Source: an uncultured Eubacteriales bacterium
Lineage (GTDB): Bacteria > Bacillota > Clostridia > Oscillospirales > Acutalibacteraceae
Reading direction: 5' to 3'
Assembly: GCA_900320415.1 (NCBI GenBank)
Contig: ONSE01000077.1
Span: forward strand, 1 to 6,357
DNA: 6,357 nucleotides
In this document: one piece after another, positions 1-6,010 of the stretch
How the letters are laid out: every line of letters starts with the position of its first letter
Numbering within the stretch: position 1 is the first letter of the stretch
Program-made: the position numbers and the translations under genes
The notes under the pieces: model-generated
Told to the model about the DNA's origin: nothing
The model's input: only the letters and a program-made list of their open reading frames with translations
The model's database searches: none

Positions 1-963
1 CAAAGCGGCGTTGCGGACGAGATCTGCGAAAGACTGCGCGAATCGGGTTATGAAACTGTCAGAAATGTGGGACATTCCTCGTTTAAGGTTGATATCGGAG
101 TTGTTGATAATTCGAATAACGAAAAATATATTTTGGGTATCCTTCTTGACGGCGAAAACTACGGAACCTCCAAAACCACCAGAGACAGGGAATATGCTCA
201 GATAAGCGTTCTGAACGGACTCGGCTGGCATATCACCAGAGTGTGGACAATGGATTGGTGGGATAACCGCGAAAAAGAGTGTGAGAGGCTGCTCACGCTG
301 CTGCAAAAGCTGGAGCGCGGCGAGGAGATCGAAACAAAGACTGCTGCTCCCGTCGGGGGTCAAGGACAAAGTGTCGAAGAAAATGTTTCGGAAAGCCGTA
401 CGGTCTCGCCGGTTCAGCCGTATCGTGTCTCCTCTGTGAAAAACCGTGCCGTTGCGGCGGAGAATCTTCCGCGGCATCTCGACAAGGTGAGAAACACCAT
501 CGCCGAGATAATAAGGATTGAGGCGCCCATTTCCCGTAACGCGCTGACAAAACGTGTTCTCGGAAGCTTCTCGATAACACGTTCCACCGCGAAAACACAG
601 GAGCTGCTCTCATCGCTTTTCCGTCAGATGGGACTTCCCGAGGTTTCTCTTGACGGCGAGGATATCTTCTGGAACATAGGACAGCGTCCCTCGGACTATT
701 CTCTGATTCGCGTATCGGGTGAGGGAGACTGCAAGCGTGACGCAAAGGATGTTCCCCTGAAAGAAGCGGAAAACGCGGTACTATATGTTCTCAAGCAGCA
801 AATCAGCCTGGAGGAAACGGATTTGATCAAGGAATCCGCCAAGCTGATGGGTTATCCCCGAATGGGAACGAACGTAACAGCTTTGTTCCGCAAGGCAGTA
901 CAGTCTGTGCAGGCTTCCGATCTGATTGATCTGGACAGCAACGGCAAATGGAAACTCAAATAA
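1..963 (+). CDS. C-terminal part of a DUF4011/DUF3320-type helicase with Vsr-like nuclease domain (5' end outside window)
   Basis: The reading frame is open from base 1 to the TAA at 961-963, giving 320 visible residues. The GTG at 67 falls inside a conserved domain and is not a plausible start. Visible residues 1-90 look like the Vsr/MTES_1575 endonuclease-like domain that closes large superfamily 1 helicases carrying DUF4011. The marks are VDIGVV (Asp31), LLDGENY (Asp50, Glu52), KTTRDRE (58-64), then LGW (74-76) and RVWTMDWW (80-87). A variable linker (about 105-155) leads to a DUF3320-like winged-helix segment (about 164-215) and a second similar unit (about 253-320). Family knowledge: such proteins are multidomain DNA helicase-nucleases, often found in defence islands. 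The helicase motor itself lies outside the window, so the full architecture and any defence role are inferred. Many homologues have Glu where Leu48 stands here (my recollection), so whether the nuclease is active is uncertain. Confidence 0.82.
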   Translation, partial: QSGVADEICERLRESGYETVRNVGHSSFKVDIGVVDNSNNEKYILGILLDGENYGTSKTTRDREYAQISVLNGLGWHITRVWTMDWWDNREKECERLLTLLQKLERGEEIETKTAAPVGGQGQSVEENVSESRTVSPVQPYRVSSVKNRAVAAENLPRHLDKVRNTIAEIIRIEAPISRNALTKRVLGSFSITRSTAKTQELLSSLFRQMGLPEVSLDGEDIFWNIGQRPSDYSLIRVSGEGDCKRDAKDVPLKEAENAVLYVLKQQISLEETDLIKESAKLMGYPRMGTNVTALFRKAVQSVQASDLIDLDSNGKWKLK

Positions 964-971
964 TGCTTCAA

Positions 972-1020
972 CAAGAATCTTCCCGTTTCACGGCGGGGAG
1001 ATTCTTGATTTTACATTTTT
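972..1020 (+). terminator. Rho-independent terminator after the helicase gene
   Basis: A 14-bp stem pairs 972-985 (CAAGAATCTTCCCG) with 994-1007 (CGGGGAGATTCTTG). All pairs are Watson-Crick except one T-G wobble (981/998), around an 8-base loop. A T-rich tract (ATTTTACATTTTT) follows. It starts 9 bases after the helicase stop codon. The T-tract also contains the -35 element of the next gene, so termination and re-initiation are packed together. Confidence 0.88.
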
Positions 1021-1038
1021 CGGACGATGTGATATACT
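1010..1038 (+). promoter_or_regulatory. Sigma-A promoter with extended -10 for the GTPase-NYN gene
   Basis: TTTACA (1010-1015), a 17-base spacer and TATACT (1033-1038) form a good vegetative promoter. TG at 1030-1031 adds an extended -10 (TGA-TATACT). Transcription should begin near 1045, leaving a leader of only about 20 bases before the start codon. That leaves no room for a long attenuator leader of the kind seen upstream of tet(M). Confidence 0.8.
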
Positions 1039-1051
1039 GGTTTTATCAATG

Positions 1052-1061
1052 AGGCGGTGAT
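1052..1061 (+). promoter_or_regulatory. Ribosome binding site that fixes the GTG start at 1066
   Basis: AGGCGGTGAT differs by one base from the full anti-anti-Shine-Dalgarno string AGGAGGTGAT. Its AGGCGG core ends 8 bases before GTG 1066, which is the ideal distance. The alternative GTG at 1057 lies inside this element and cannot use it. Confidence 0.8.
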
Positions 1062-1065
1062 AAAT

Positions 1066-3633
1066 GTGAAAAGAATAACAGTCGGAATTCTGGCTCATGT
1101 GGATTCCGGAAAGACGACGCTTTCCGAGGCGCTCCTGTATTGCTCGGGCAACCTGAGCAGACAGGGAAGAGTAGACCACCGCGATTCCTTCCTGGATAAT
1201 TTTGCGCTGGAGCGGGAGAGAGGTATCACGATTTTTTCCAAGCAAGCGGTACTTCCGTACCGCGATATGGAATTCACCCTGCTTGATACGCCCGGTCACG
1301 TCGATTTTTCCGCTGAGACAGAGCGCACACTGCAGGTGCTTGACTATGCGATTCTTGTTGTGAGCGGCACGGACGGTGTGCAGAGTCACACACTCACGCT
1401 CTGGAAGCTTTTGCGTCGTTACCGTGTGCCTTGTTTTATCTTTGTCAACAAGATGGACATGGCGGGAGCCGACAGGGAAATTGTTTCCTATCAACTGAAA
1501 ACCAAGCTGAGCGGAGAATGCGTCGCGTTTGACGGAGAGGATATGCTTGAAAACATCGCCCTCTGCGACGAAACACTTCTCTCGAAGTTCGAAAATGACT
1601 CCATGAATACCGAAGATATCATCGCGGCAATCCAACAGAGAAAGGTTTTCCCCTGTCTGTATGGTTCCGCGCTGCGGCTGGAGGGGGTCGGTGAGCTTCT
1701 GGAGTGTCTGTATCAATATACCGCCATGCCGCGGTACGGCGGTGATTTCGCTGCCAAGGTCTACAAAATCACAGAGGATTCGCAGGGAAAACGACTGACG
1801 CATATGAAAATTACAGGCGGAAAGCTGTGCGTCCGCGATGTACTGAAAAGTGAGAAAAACCGGAACGGAGAGAAGGTCACGCAGATCCGCGTCTATTCGG
1901 GAGAAAAATACACAGCAGCGGATGTTGCGGAAGCGGGTACTGTCTGCGCGGTCACCGGTATCGGCTTTACGCAATCGGGAGACGGGCTCGGCGCGGCAGA
2001 CAATGCGTCACTGCCGGTCCTGGAGCCTGTTCTTACTTATTCCGTTTTGCTTCCCAAGGATGTAGACAAGCATACCGCTCTTGCAAAGCTCAAAATACTG
2101 GAATCAGAGGATCCTCAGCTTAACGTCAGCTATCAGGAGGCATCGGGAGAAATCCGGATCCGACTGATGGGGGAGATACAGCTTGAAATACTCAGAAGCG
2201 TCATCGAGAACCGTTTCGGCTTCTCGGTAAATTTCGGAAAGGGAAAAATAATATATAAAGAAACGATTGAAGACACCGTAGAGGGGGTCGGACATTTTGA
2301 GCCGCTGCGCCACTATGCCGAGGTACACCTGCTTCTCAAGCCCTCAAAGCGGGACAGCGGGCTGACCATACGCAGCGAGTGCAGAGAGGATCTGCTCGAC
2401 AAAAACTGGCAAAGACTGATTCTCACGCATCTGTATGAAAAAACGCACGTCGGTGTGCTTACCGGAGCGCCGATCACGGACATGGAAATCGTGCTGATGT
2501 CGGGAAAGGCGCACGCAAAACACACGGAAGGAGGAGATTTCCGACAGGCTACCTACCGTGCGGTGCGTCAGGGACTCCAATCCGCGAAAAGCGTTCTTCT
2601 CGAGCCGGTTTACACCTTCACGCTCGAGGTACCGAATGAGAGCGTCGGCAGAGCGATCACCGATATTCAAAGAATGAGCGGCAGCTTTCTGCCGCCTGAA
2701 AGCGACGCCGAGTTTTCAACGCTGACGGGTACCGCGCCTGTTTCTGAAATGCGGGATTATGCCGGGGTGGTTACGCAGTACACACGCGGAAGAGGACGGC
2801 TGGTATGCGCTCTGAAGGGATATGATATCTGTCACAACGCCGACGAGGTGATAGCAGCGTCGGGATATGACAGCGAGGCGGATACAGATAATCCCAGCGG
2901 TTCGGTGTTCTGTTCCCACGGTGCGGGACATCCCGTCAAATGGAACGAGGTCGCAAAGCATATGCATCTCCCGTCTGTCCTCAAGCCGCCCAAGGATTCT
3001 CCTGTTCAGAGAGCGGTTGCTCTGCGGAGCTTTCGCTCACAGAACGACATTTTCGCGGCGGATAAGGAACTGATATCCATTTTTGAACAAACCTACGGCC
3101 CCATCAGAAGGCGTCAGGCAGGAACACAAAAGCGTCATTTCAAAGCACCCGATTCTTATTCGAAGGCTTCACGCGCCAAAATGCCCGATTATGACGGTCT
3201 CGACTATCTGCTGGTGGACGGATACAATGTCATTTTTGCGTGGGAACACCTGCGCGCAATGGCAGAAAGAAGCATTGACGACGCCAGAAACGCGCTGATC
3301 AATATCCTTTGCAACTATCAGGGATTCAAAAAGTGTGAGCTCATCGCGGTTTTTGATGCCTATAAGGTAAAGGGCAGCCAACGCGAGGTCGAGCGCGTCA
3401 ATAATATCAGCATAGTTTACACAAAGGAAGCCGAAACCGCGGATATGTACATCGAAAAGGTTTCCCATCAATTAGCGAAAAAACACCGCGTCAGGGTGGT
3501 TACCTCTGACGGTATGGAGCAGCTGATCATTCTCGGCAACGGCGCGCTCCGCGTTTCCTCCCGTGCATTTTTGGAAGAGGTCAGGGAAGCGGAAGAGGAA
3601 ATCCGGCGTATCATTGAGGAAACGGCAGAGTGA
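1066..3633 (+). CDS. TetM/EF-G-like ribosomal GTPase fused to a C-terminal YacP/Rae1-type NYN ribonuclease domain
   Basis: The product is 855 residues from GTG 1066, chosen because of the strong ribosome binding site and because MKRITVGILAHVDSGKT matches the usual family N-terminus. The GTPase motifs are complete: AHVDSGKT (10-17), RGITI switch I, DTPGH (74-78), NKMD (128-131) and SAL (201-203). EF-G-like domains II to V follow. The domain IV tip reads SGKAHAKHTEGGDFR (479-493), and a GHPVKWNEV-HMHL block lies at about 621-637. After a basic linker (about 640-705), residues 711-855 form an NYN domain of the YacP/Rae1 type. It shows VDGYN (Asp718, Asn721), FDAY (Asp764), TKEAETAD (Glu790, Asp793) and TSD (Asp815). 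Family knowledge: EF-G/TetM factors bind the ribosomal A site, and Rae1 cleaves mRNA there in a translation-dependent way. From memory, Rae1 Asp7 and Asp81 correspond to Asp718 and Asp793. TetM itself is about 640 residues and lacks the nuclease. Inferred role: GTPase-driven A-site mRNA cleavage or ribosome rescue. Tetracycline protection is not supported by the loop sequence. Confidence 0.9.
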   Translation: MKRITVGILAHVDSGKTTLSEALLYCSGNLSRQGRVDHRDSFLDNFALERERGITIFSKQAVLPYRDMEFTLLDTPGHVDFSAETERTLQVLDYAILVVSGTDGVQSHTLTLWKLLRRYRVPCFIFVNKMDMAGADREIVSYQLKTKLSGECVAFDGEDMLENIALCDETLLSKFENDSMNTEDIIAAIQQRKVFPCLYGSALRLEGVGELLECLYQYTAMPRYGGDFAAKVYKITEDSQGKRLTHMKITGGKLCVRDVLKSEKNRNGEKVTQIRVYSGEKYTAADVAEAGTVCAVTGIGFTQSGDGLGAADNASLPVLEPVLTYSVLLPKDVDKHTALAKLKILESEDPQLNVSYQEASGEIRIRLMGEIQLEILRSVIENRFGFSVNFGKGKIIYKETIEDTVEGVGHFEPLRHYAEVHLLLKPSKRDSGLTIRSECREDLLDKNWQRLILTHLYEKTHVGVLTGAPITDMEIVLMSGKAHAKHTEGGDFRQATYRAVRQGLQSAKSVLLEPVYTFTLEVPNESVGRAITDIQRMSGSFLPPESDAEFSTLTGTAPVSEMRDYAGVVTQYTRGRGRLVCALKGYDICHNADEVIAASGYDSEADTDNPSGSVFCSHGAGHPVKWNEVAKHMHLPSVLKPPKDSPVQRAVALRSFRSQNDIFAADKELISIFEQTYGPIRRRQAGTQKRHFKAPDSYSKASRAKMPDYDGLDYLLVDGYNVIFAWEHLRAMAERSIDDARNALINILCNYQGFKKCELIAVFDAYKVKGSQREVERVNNISIVYTKEAETADMYIEKVSHQLAKKHRVRVVTSDGMEQLIILGNGALRVSSRAFLEEVREAEEEIRRIIEETAE

Positions 3634-3701
3634 TAGCAGACAGAGCTTGCTGCGGTACGACATATTTTACAAACTGACTAAAGATATTTCCGGTATTACT
3701 A

Positions 3702-3730
3702 TAGATTTGTTCTCTTTTTTATGATATAAT
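3702..3730 (+). promoter_or_regulatory. Extended -10 promoter for the hydrolase gene
   Basis: TGA-TATAAT (TG at 3722-3723, TATAAT at 3725-3730) is a perfect extended -10. The -35 at 17-base spacing is poor (TAGATT, 3702-3707), as is usual when an extended -10 is present. Transcription should start near 3737. AGGAGG (3747-3752) stands 8 bases before the ATG at 3761. The rest of the 127-base gap after the GTPase gene shows no convincing terminator. Confidence 0.68.
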
Positions 3731-3760
3731 TAAGCAAACGTTCTTTAGGAGGATTTTGAG

Positions 3761-4960
3761 ATGAAAAAGAATAAAGGCGCAGCGGTAATAACAGGTATCG
3801 CGGAAAAGATATTTAAAATGAAAACCTCGCAAAAAATCGCGCTTGGTACCGCCGCCACCCTTGCGGCAGCCGCCACGGGTGTTGTGGTAGCAAAAAGCGT
3901 TCAGGCAAAAAAACAGGAAAGAAGCGTTCGGAGCCTTGTCCTGGAGGACGCGGCAAGAGCGCTCCCCGTAACCGGAAAAGAAAAAAGCTACGAAGAATGT
4001 CTTGAGAAAAGCTCACTGCCCTTTGTGCTCCCGCAGGCAGCGAGAAAAAGGATCGGCATGAGGGAGCTGGATGATTTCGAGGATACCTTCGTCCTTGAGC
4101 CGAAGGAAAAAACGTCTGATATTGTGATCTTTTATCTTCACGGCAGCAACTTTTGGTTCAATCCCTCCCGCTATCATTACGCGTTCATGCGCCGACTCAC
4201 CAATAAGCTCGGTATGCAGATGATCGTCCCCGTATATCCAAAGGCGCCCGCCCATACTGCCGTGGAGATGCAGCAGATGGTCATTGACCGCTATCTCTAT
4301 CTTATTGAAAAAAAGGAGATTCCCTCTGAGAAAATTGTATTTATCGGCGACGCGGCAGGCGGCGGTATGGCTCTCGCGATCCTGCAGAAGCTCAGATATC
4401 TCGCTCTTCCCGTACCTAAGCAGGCGTTCCTCCTGTCACCGTGGCTGGATGTTACCAACAGCAATCCCGGGATGGAAGAGATTCAACCCTTTGATCCCGT
4501 GCTCAACATCGAGAGTCTCGCGTTCAAGGGAGAAAAATACGCGGGAGATTTGGAGCTGACGCATCCGATGGTAAGCCCGATTTACGGCGACCTCGCGGGA
4601 CTGCCCAAGATTACGGTATTCGCGGGAACACGGGAGATTTTCTGCGCGGACGTTGAAAAGCTCGAGGATATCGCGCTGGAAAAGGATCTGGATATTGAAA
4701 TTTATATCTATAAGAACCAGATGCATTTCTTTGTCGGGCTCCCGATTCCCGAAGGAGAGGACGCAGTCAACATCATCGCCTCTGAGCTTTACGGGGTAGA
4801 AGAAAGCGACGAACTGTTTGAGGAAGAGGAAGATCTTCCTGATGCGGCAACGATAGTGCTCCCGGAAGATAGAACAGAGGACGATCAGGCGGTTGACGGG
4901 GAGAGCTCCAAGGAAGAAGAGGAAACAGCCGATGAAACGGCTTCTGAAGATAGTATGTAA
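3761..4960 (+). CDS. Membrane-anchored alpha/beta hydrolase of the hormone-sensitive-lipase type with Ser-to-Ala nucleophile (predicted pseudo-esterase)
   Basis: The product is 399 residues from ATG 3761, preceded by a perfect AGGAGG. A lysine-rich N-terminus leads to one hydrophobic segment (about 25-45, IALGTAATLAAAATGVVVA), which could be a membrane anchor or an uncleaved signal. The hydrolase core runs from about 90 to 345. HGSNFW (127-132) stands where the HGG oxyanion loop is expected. GDAAGG (196-201) replaces GDSAGG, so the nucleophile position is Ala198 (codon GCG). SPWLDV follows, then GTREIF (acid candidate Glu292) and QMHFF (His322). The acid and histidine are therefore retained while the serine is lost. 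The last 53 residues (347-399) hold about 25 Asp/Glu against two Lys/Arg and look disordered. Family knowledge: active members hydrolyse small esters or lipids. Here hydrolysis by the usual mechanism is not expected; a binding or scaffold role is inferred. The physiological ligand and membrane orientation cannot be told from sequence. It is monocistronic. Confidence 0.85.
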   Translation: MKKNKGAAVITGIAEKIFKMKTSQKIALGTAATLAAAATGVVVAKSVQAKKQERSVRSLVLEDAARALPVTGKEKSYEECLEKSSLPFVLPQAARKRIGMRELDDFEDTFVLEPKEKTSDIVIFYLHGSNFWFNPSRYHYAFMRRLTNKLGMQMIVPVYPKAPAHTAVEMQQMVIDRYLYLIEKKEIPSEKIVFIGDAAGGGMALAILQKLRYLALPVPKQAFLLSPWLDVTNSNPGMEEIQPFDPVLNIESLAFKGEKYAGDLELTHPMVSPIYGDLAGLPKITVFAGTREIFCADVEKLEDIALEKDLDIEIYIYKNQMHFFVGLPIPEGEDAVNIIASELYGVEESDELFEEEEDLPDAATIVLPEDRTEDDQAVDGESSKEEEETADETASEDSM

Positions 4961-5046
4961 TGCAGCTGATCCGGATTGCAATAAAGGGAACCTCTAAAAA
5001 TTCCCTACCGCGCATAAGCACGACATTGAAATATTAGAGATTTCCT

Positions 5047-5077
5047 AAAAAAGGCTGACCGAGTGTCAGCCTTTTTT
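5047..5077. terminator. Bidirectional terminator between the convergent hydrolase and ttcA-like genes
   Basis: A perfect 13-bp inverted repeat pairs AAAAAAGGCTGAC (5047-5059) with GTCAGCCTTTTTT (5065-5077) around a 5-base loop. Read either way it gives a GC-rich stem followed by six T residues, so it can stop transcripts from both genes. The right arm overlaps the last codons and the TGA stop of the minus-strand gene (stop at 5066-5068), so part of that terminator is protein-coding. Confidence 0.92.
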
Positions 5078-5908
5078 ATCGTAATTTTCTAAAAACGAAT
5101 AATATTTTCCTTTGGTTTTATAGCCCGCAAAGGTATCCAGATGAACTCTGTGCAAGCTGTTGAATATGCTTTTTTCAATATTCGGGTTACTTTTTTTCAG
5201 CTCCCGGATCAATTCCTTGATTTCTCTGCGCTTTGTGCCGCCCGTTTCTTCCACAAAAGCCTTTTCGGTAAAACGGCAGGCGCATTGGATGAATTCCAGG
5301 TGATTATACCTTGTCCACGAGATAATATCATCCTCATGTACGCAGTACAGAGGACGAATCAGCTCCATTCCCTCAAAATTGGTGCTTTTCAACTTGGGGA
5401 TCATACCCTGCAGCTGGGAACCATAGAACATTGCCATCACAGTGGTCTCAATCACGTCTGAAAAATGGTGCCCCAGTGCGATTTTGTTGCATCCAAGCTC
5501 CTTCGCTTTGCTGTAAAGGTGTCCTCTTCTCATTTTTGCGCAGAGATAACAGGGATAACGGTCAGTTTTTGCCGTAACGTCAAAAATGTCTGTTTCAAAA
5601 ACCGTCAGCGGTATCTCCAAGCGCGCGGCATTTAATTCAATTTGCCGCGTGTTTTCCACGTTGTAACCCGGATTCATTGCCAGAAACACCAGCTCAAACG
5701 GTACCTCGCTGTATCTTTGCAGCATTTGCATCAGCTTTGCCAGCAGCATCGAATCCTTGCCGCCGGAGACGCAAACCGCTATTTTGTCGCCCGACTGTAT
5801 CAGCTCGTATCGCTTGACCGCGCCTACAAAGTTGTTCCAGATGGATTTTCGGTATTTTTTATTGATACTTCTCTCTACCTGCTGAGAAAAGCGTAATTCC
5901 TTGCTCAT
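5066..5908 (-). CDS. ttcA: TtcA/TilS-family PP-loop ATPase, probable iron-sulfur tRNA 2-thiolation-type protein
   Basis: The product is 280 residues starting MSKELRFSQQ at the ATG whose complement is 5906-5908. GGAGG (complement of 5915-5919) lies 6 bases upstream. An in-frame upstream TTG at 5959 lies in the promoter and is rejected. The PP-loop SGGKDS (48-53) binds ATP and adenylates the target base. A PCYLC pair (Cys120, Cys123) and a later Cys-Ala-Cys (209, 211) fit the cysteines that ligate a 4Fe-4S cluster in TtcA. GHHFSDVIET (146-155) followed by MFYGSQLQGMIPKL (160-173) matches the TtcA-type second signature. Family knowledge: Escherichia coli TtcA makes 2-thiocytidine at tRNA position 32. 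In Clostridia such homologues are abundant but their substrate is less certain, so the symbol marks the family rather than a proven function. It is divergent from spoVAD and convergent with the hydrolase. Confidence 0.83.
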   Translation of the reverse strand: MSKELRFSQQVERSINKKYRKSIWNNFVGAVKRYELIQSGDKIAVCVSGGKDSMLLAKLMQMLQRYSEVPFELVFLAMNPGYNVENTRQIELNAARLEIPLTVFETDIFDVTAKTDRYPCYLCAKMRRGHLYSKAKELGCNKIALGHHFSDVIETTVMAMFYGSQLQGMIPKLKSTNFEGMELIRPLYCVHEDDIISWTRYNHLEFIQCACRFTEKAFVEETGGTKRREIKELIRELKKSNPNIEKSIFNSLHRVHLDTFAGYKTKGKYYSFLENYDKKG

Positions 5909-5914
5909 ACAGAT

Positions 5915-5919
5915 CCTCC
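5915..5919 (-). promoter_or_regulatory. Ribosome binding site fixing the ttcA-like start at 5908
   Basis: GGAGG on the minus strand ends 6 bases before ATG 5908. This supports the 280-residue product over the 297-residue reading that would begin inside the -35 element. Confidence 0.85.
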
Positions 5920-5930
5920 GTTCCCTCAAG

Positions 5931-5959
5931 ATTATAAAAAAATATACGCCGCTTGTCAA
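5931..5959 (-). promoter_or_regulatory. Consensus sigma-A promoter of the ttcA-like gene
   Basis: On the minus strand TTGACA (complement of 5954-5959), a 17-base spacer and TATAAT (complement of 5931-5936) match the vegetative consensus at all twelve positions. Transcription should start near 5924, about 16 bases before the ATG, giving a very short leader. The gene is likely well transcribed in growing cells unless a repressor acts on it. Confidence 0.9.
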
Positions 5960-5962
5960 TAC

Positions 5963-5991
5963 GGATATTTATCGGTTTTTCCGATAAACTA
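5963..5991 (+). promoter_or_regulatory. Weak candidate forespore (sigma-F/G) promoter for spoVAD
   Basis: GGATA (5963-5967), 17 bases and TAAACTA (5985-5991) resemble the sigma-G pattern GHATR-N17/18-CATWMTA at 4 of 5 and 5 of 7 positions. spoVA genes are known sigma-G targets in Bacillus, which is why I looked. The predicted start near 5998 would fall in the Shine-Dalgarno sequence, which argues against it. Confidence 0.2.
5968..5988. repeat. Perfect 8-bp inverted repeat between the divergent ttcA-like and spoVAD genes
   Basis: TTTATCGG (5968-5975) and CCGATAAA (5981-5988) are exact reverse complements around TTTTT. The element begins 8 bases upstream of the ttcA-like -35 box and ends 8 bases before the spoVAD Shine-Dalgarno sequence. 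It could be an operator. As a hairpin, its stem has only three GC pairs at the loop end and no T-tract follows on the + strand, so termination is less likely. Confidence 0.55.
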
Positions 5992-6010
5992 AACTCGGAG
6001 GTATTGATTT

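Noticed and set aside
293..745. Minus-strand open frame of 150 codons opposite the helicase tail
   Set aside because: Arginine-rich shadow translation without a ribosome binding site or known motif.
1057..1065. Upstream GTG start (1057) for the GTPase-nuclease gene
   Set aside because: It lies inside the Shine-Dalgarno element; GTG 1066 has ideal spacing and gives the family N-terminus.
988..1974. Minus-strand open frame of 328 codons opposite the GTPase gene
   Set aside because: It lies entirely antisense to well-conserved GTPase motifs, has no recognisable domain and a low-complexity shadow composition.
1066..3200. Acquired tetracycline-resistance gene of the tet(M) group
   Set aside because: The fold matches but the drug-displacing loop does not, a nuclease is attached, and there is no long attenuator leader or mobile-element context.
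3634..3660. Possible terminator after the GTPase gene (AGCAGACAGAGCTTGCTGC)
   Set aside because: The stem is only about 4-5 bp and no T-tract follows, so it is too weak to call.
4436..4981. Minus-strand open frame of 181 codons opposite the hydrolase gene
   Set aside because: It is a shadow of the hydrolase and its acidic tail, with no family resemblance.
5909..5959. Longer 297-residue form of the ttcA-like protein from TTG 5959
   Set aside because: The codons lie in the -35 to +1 promoter region, and a strong ribosome binding site precedes ATG 5908.
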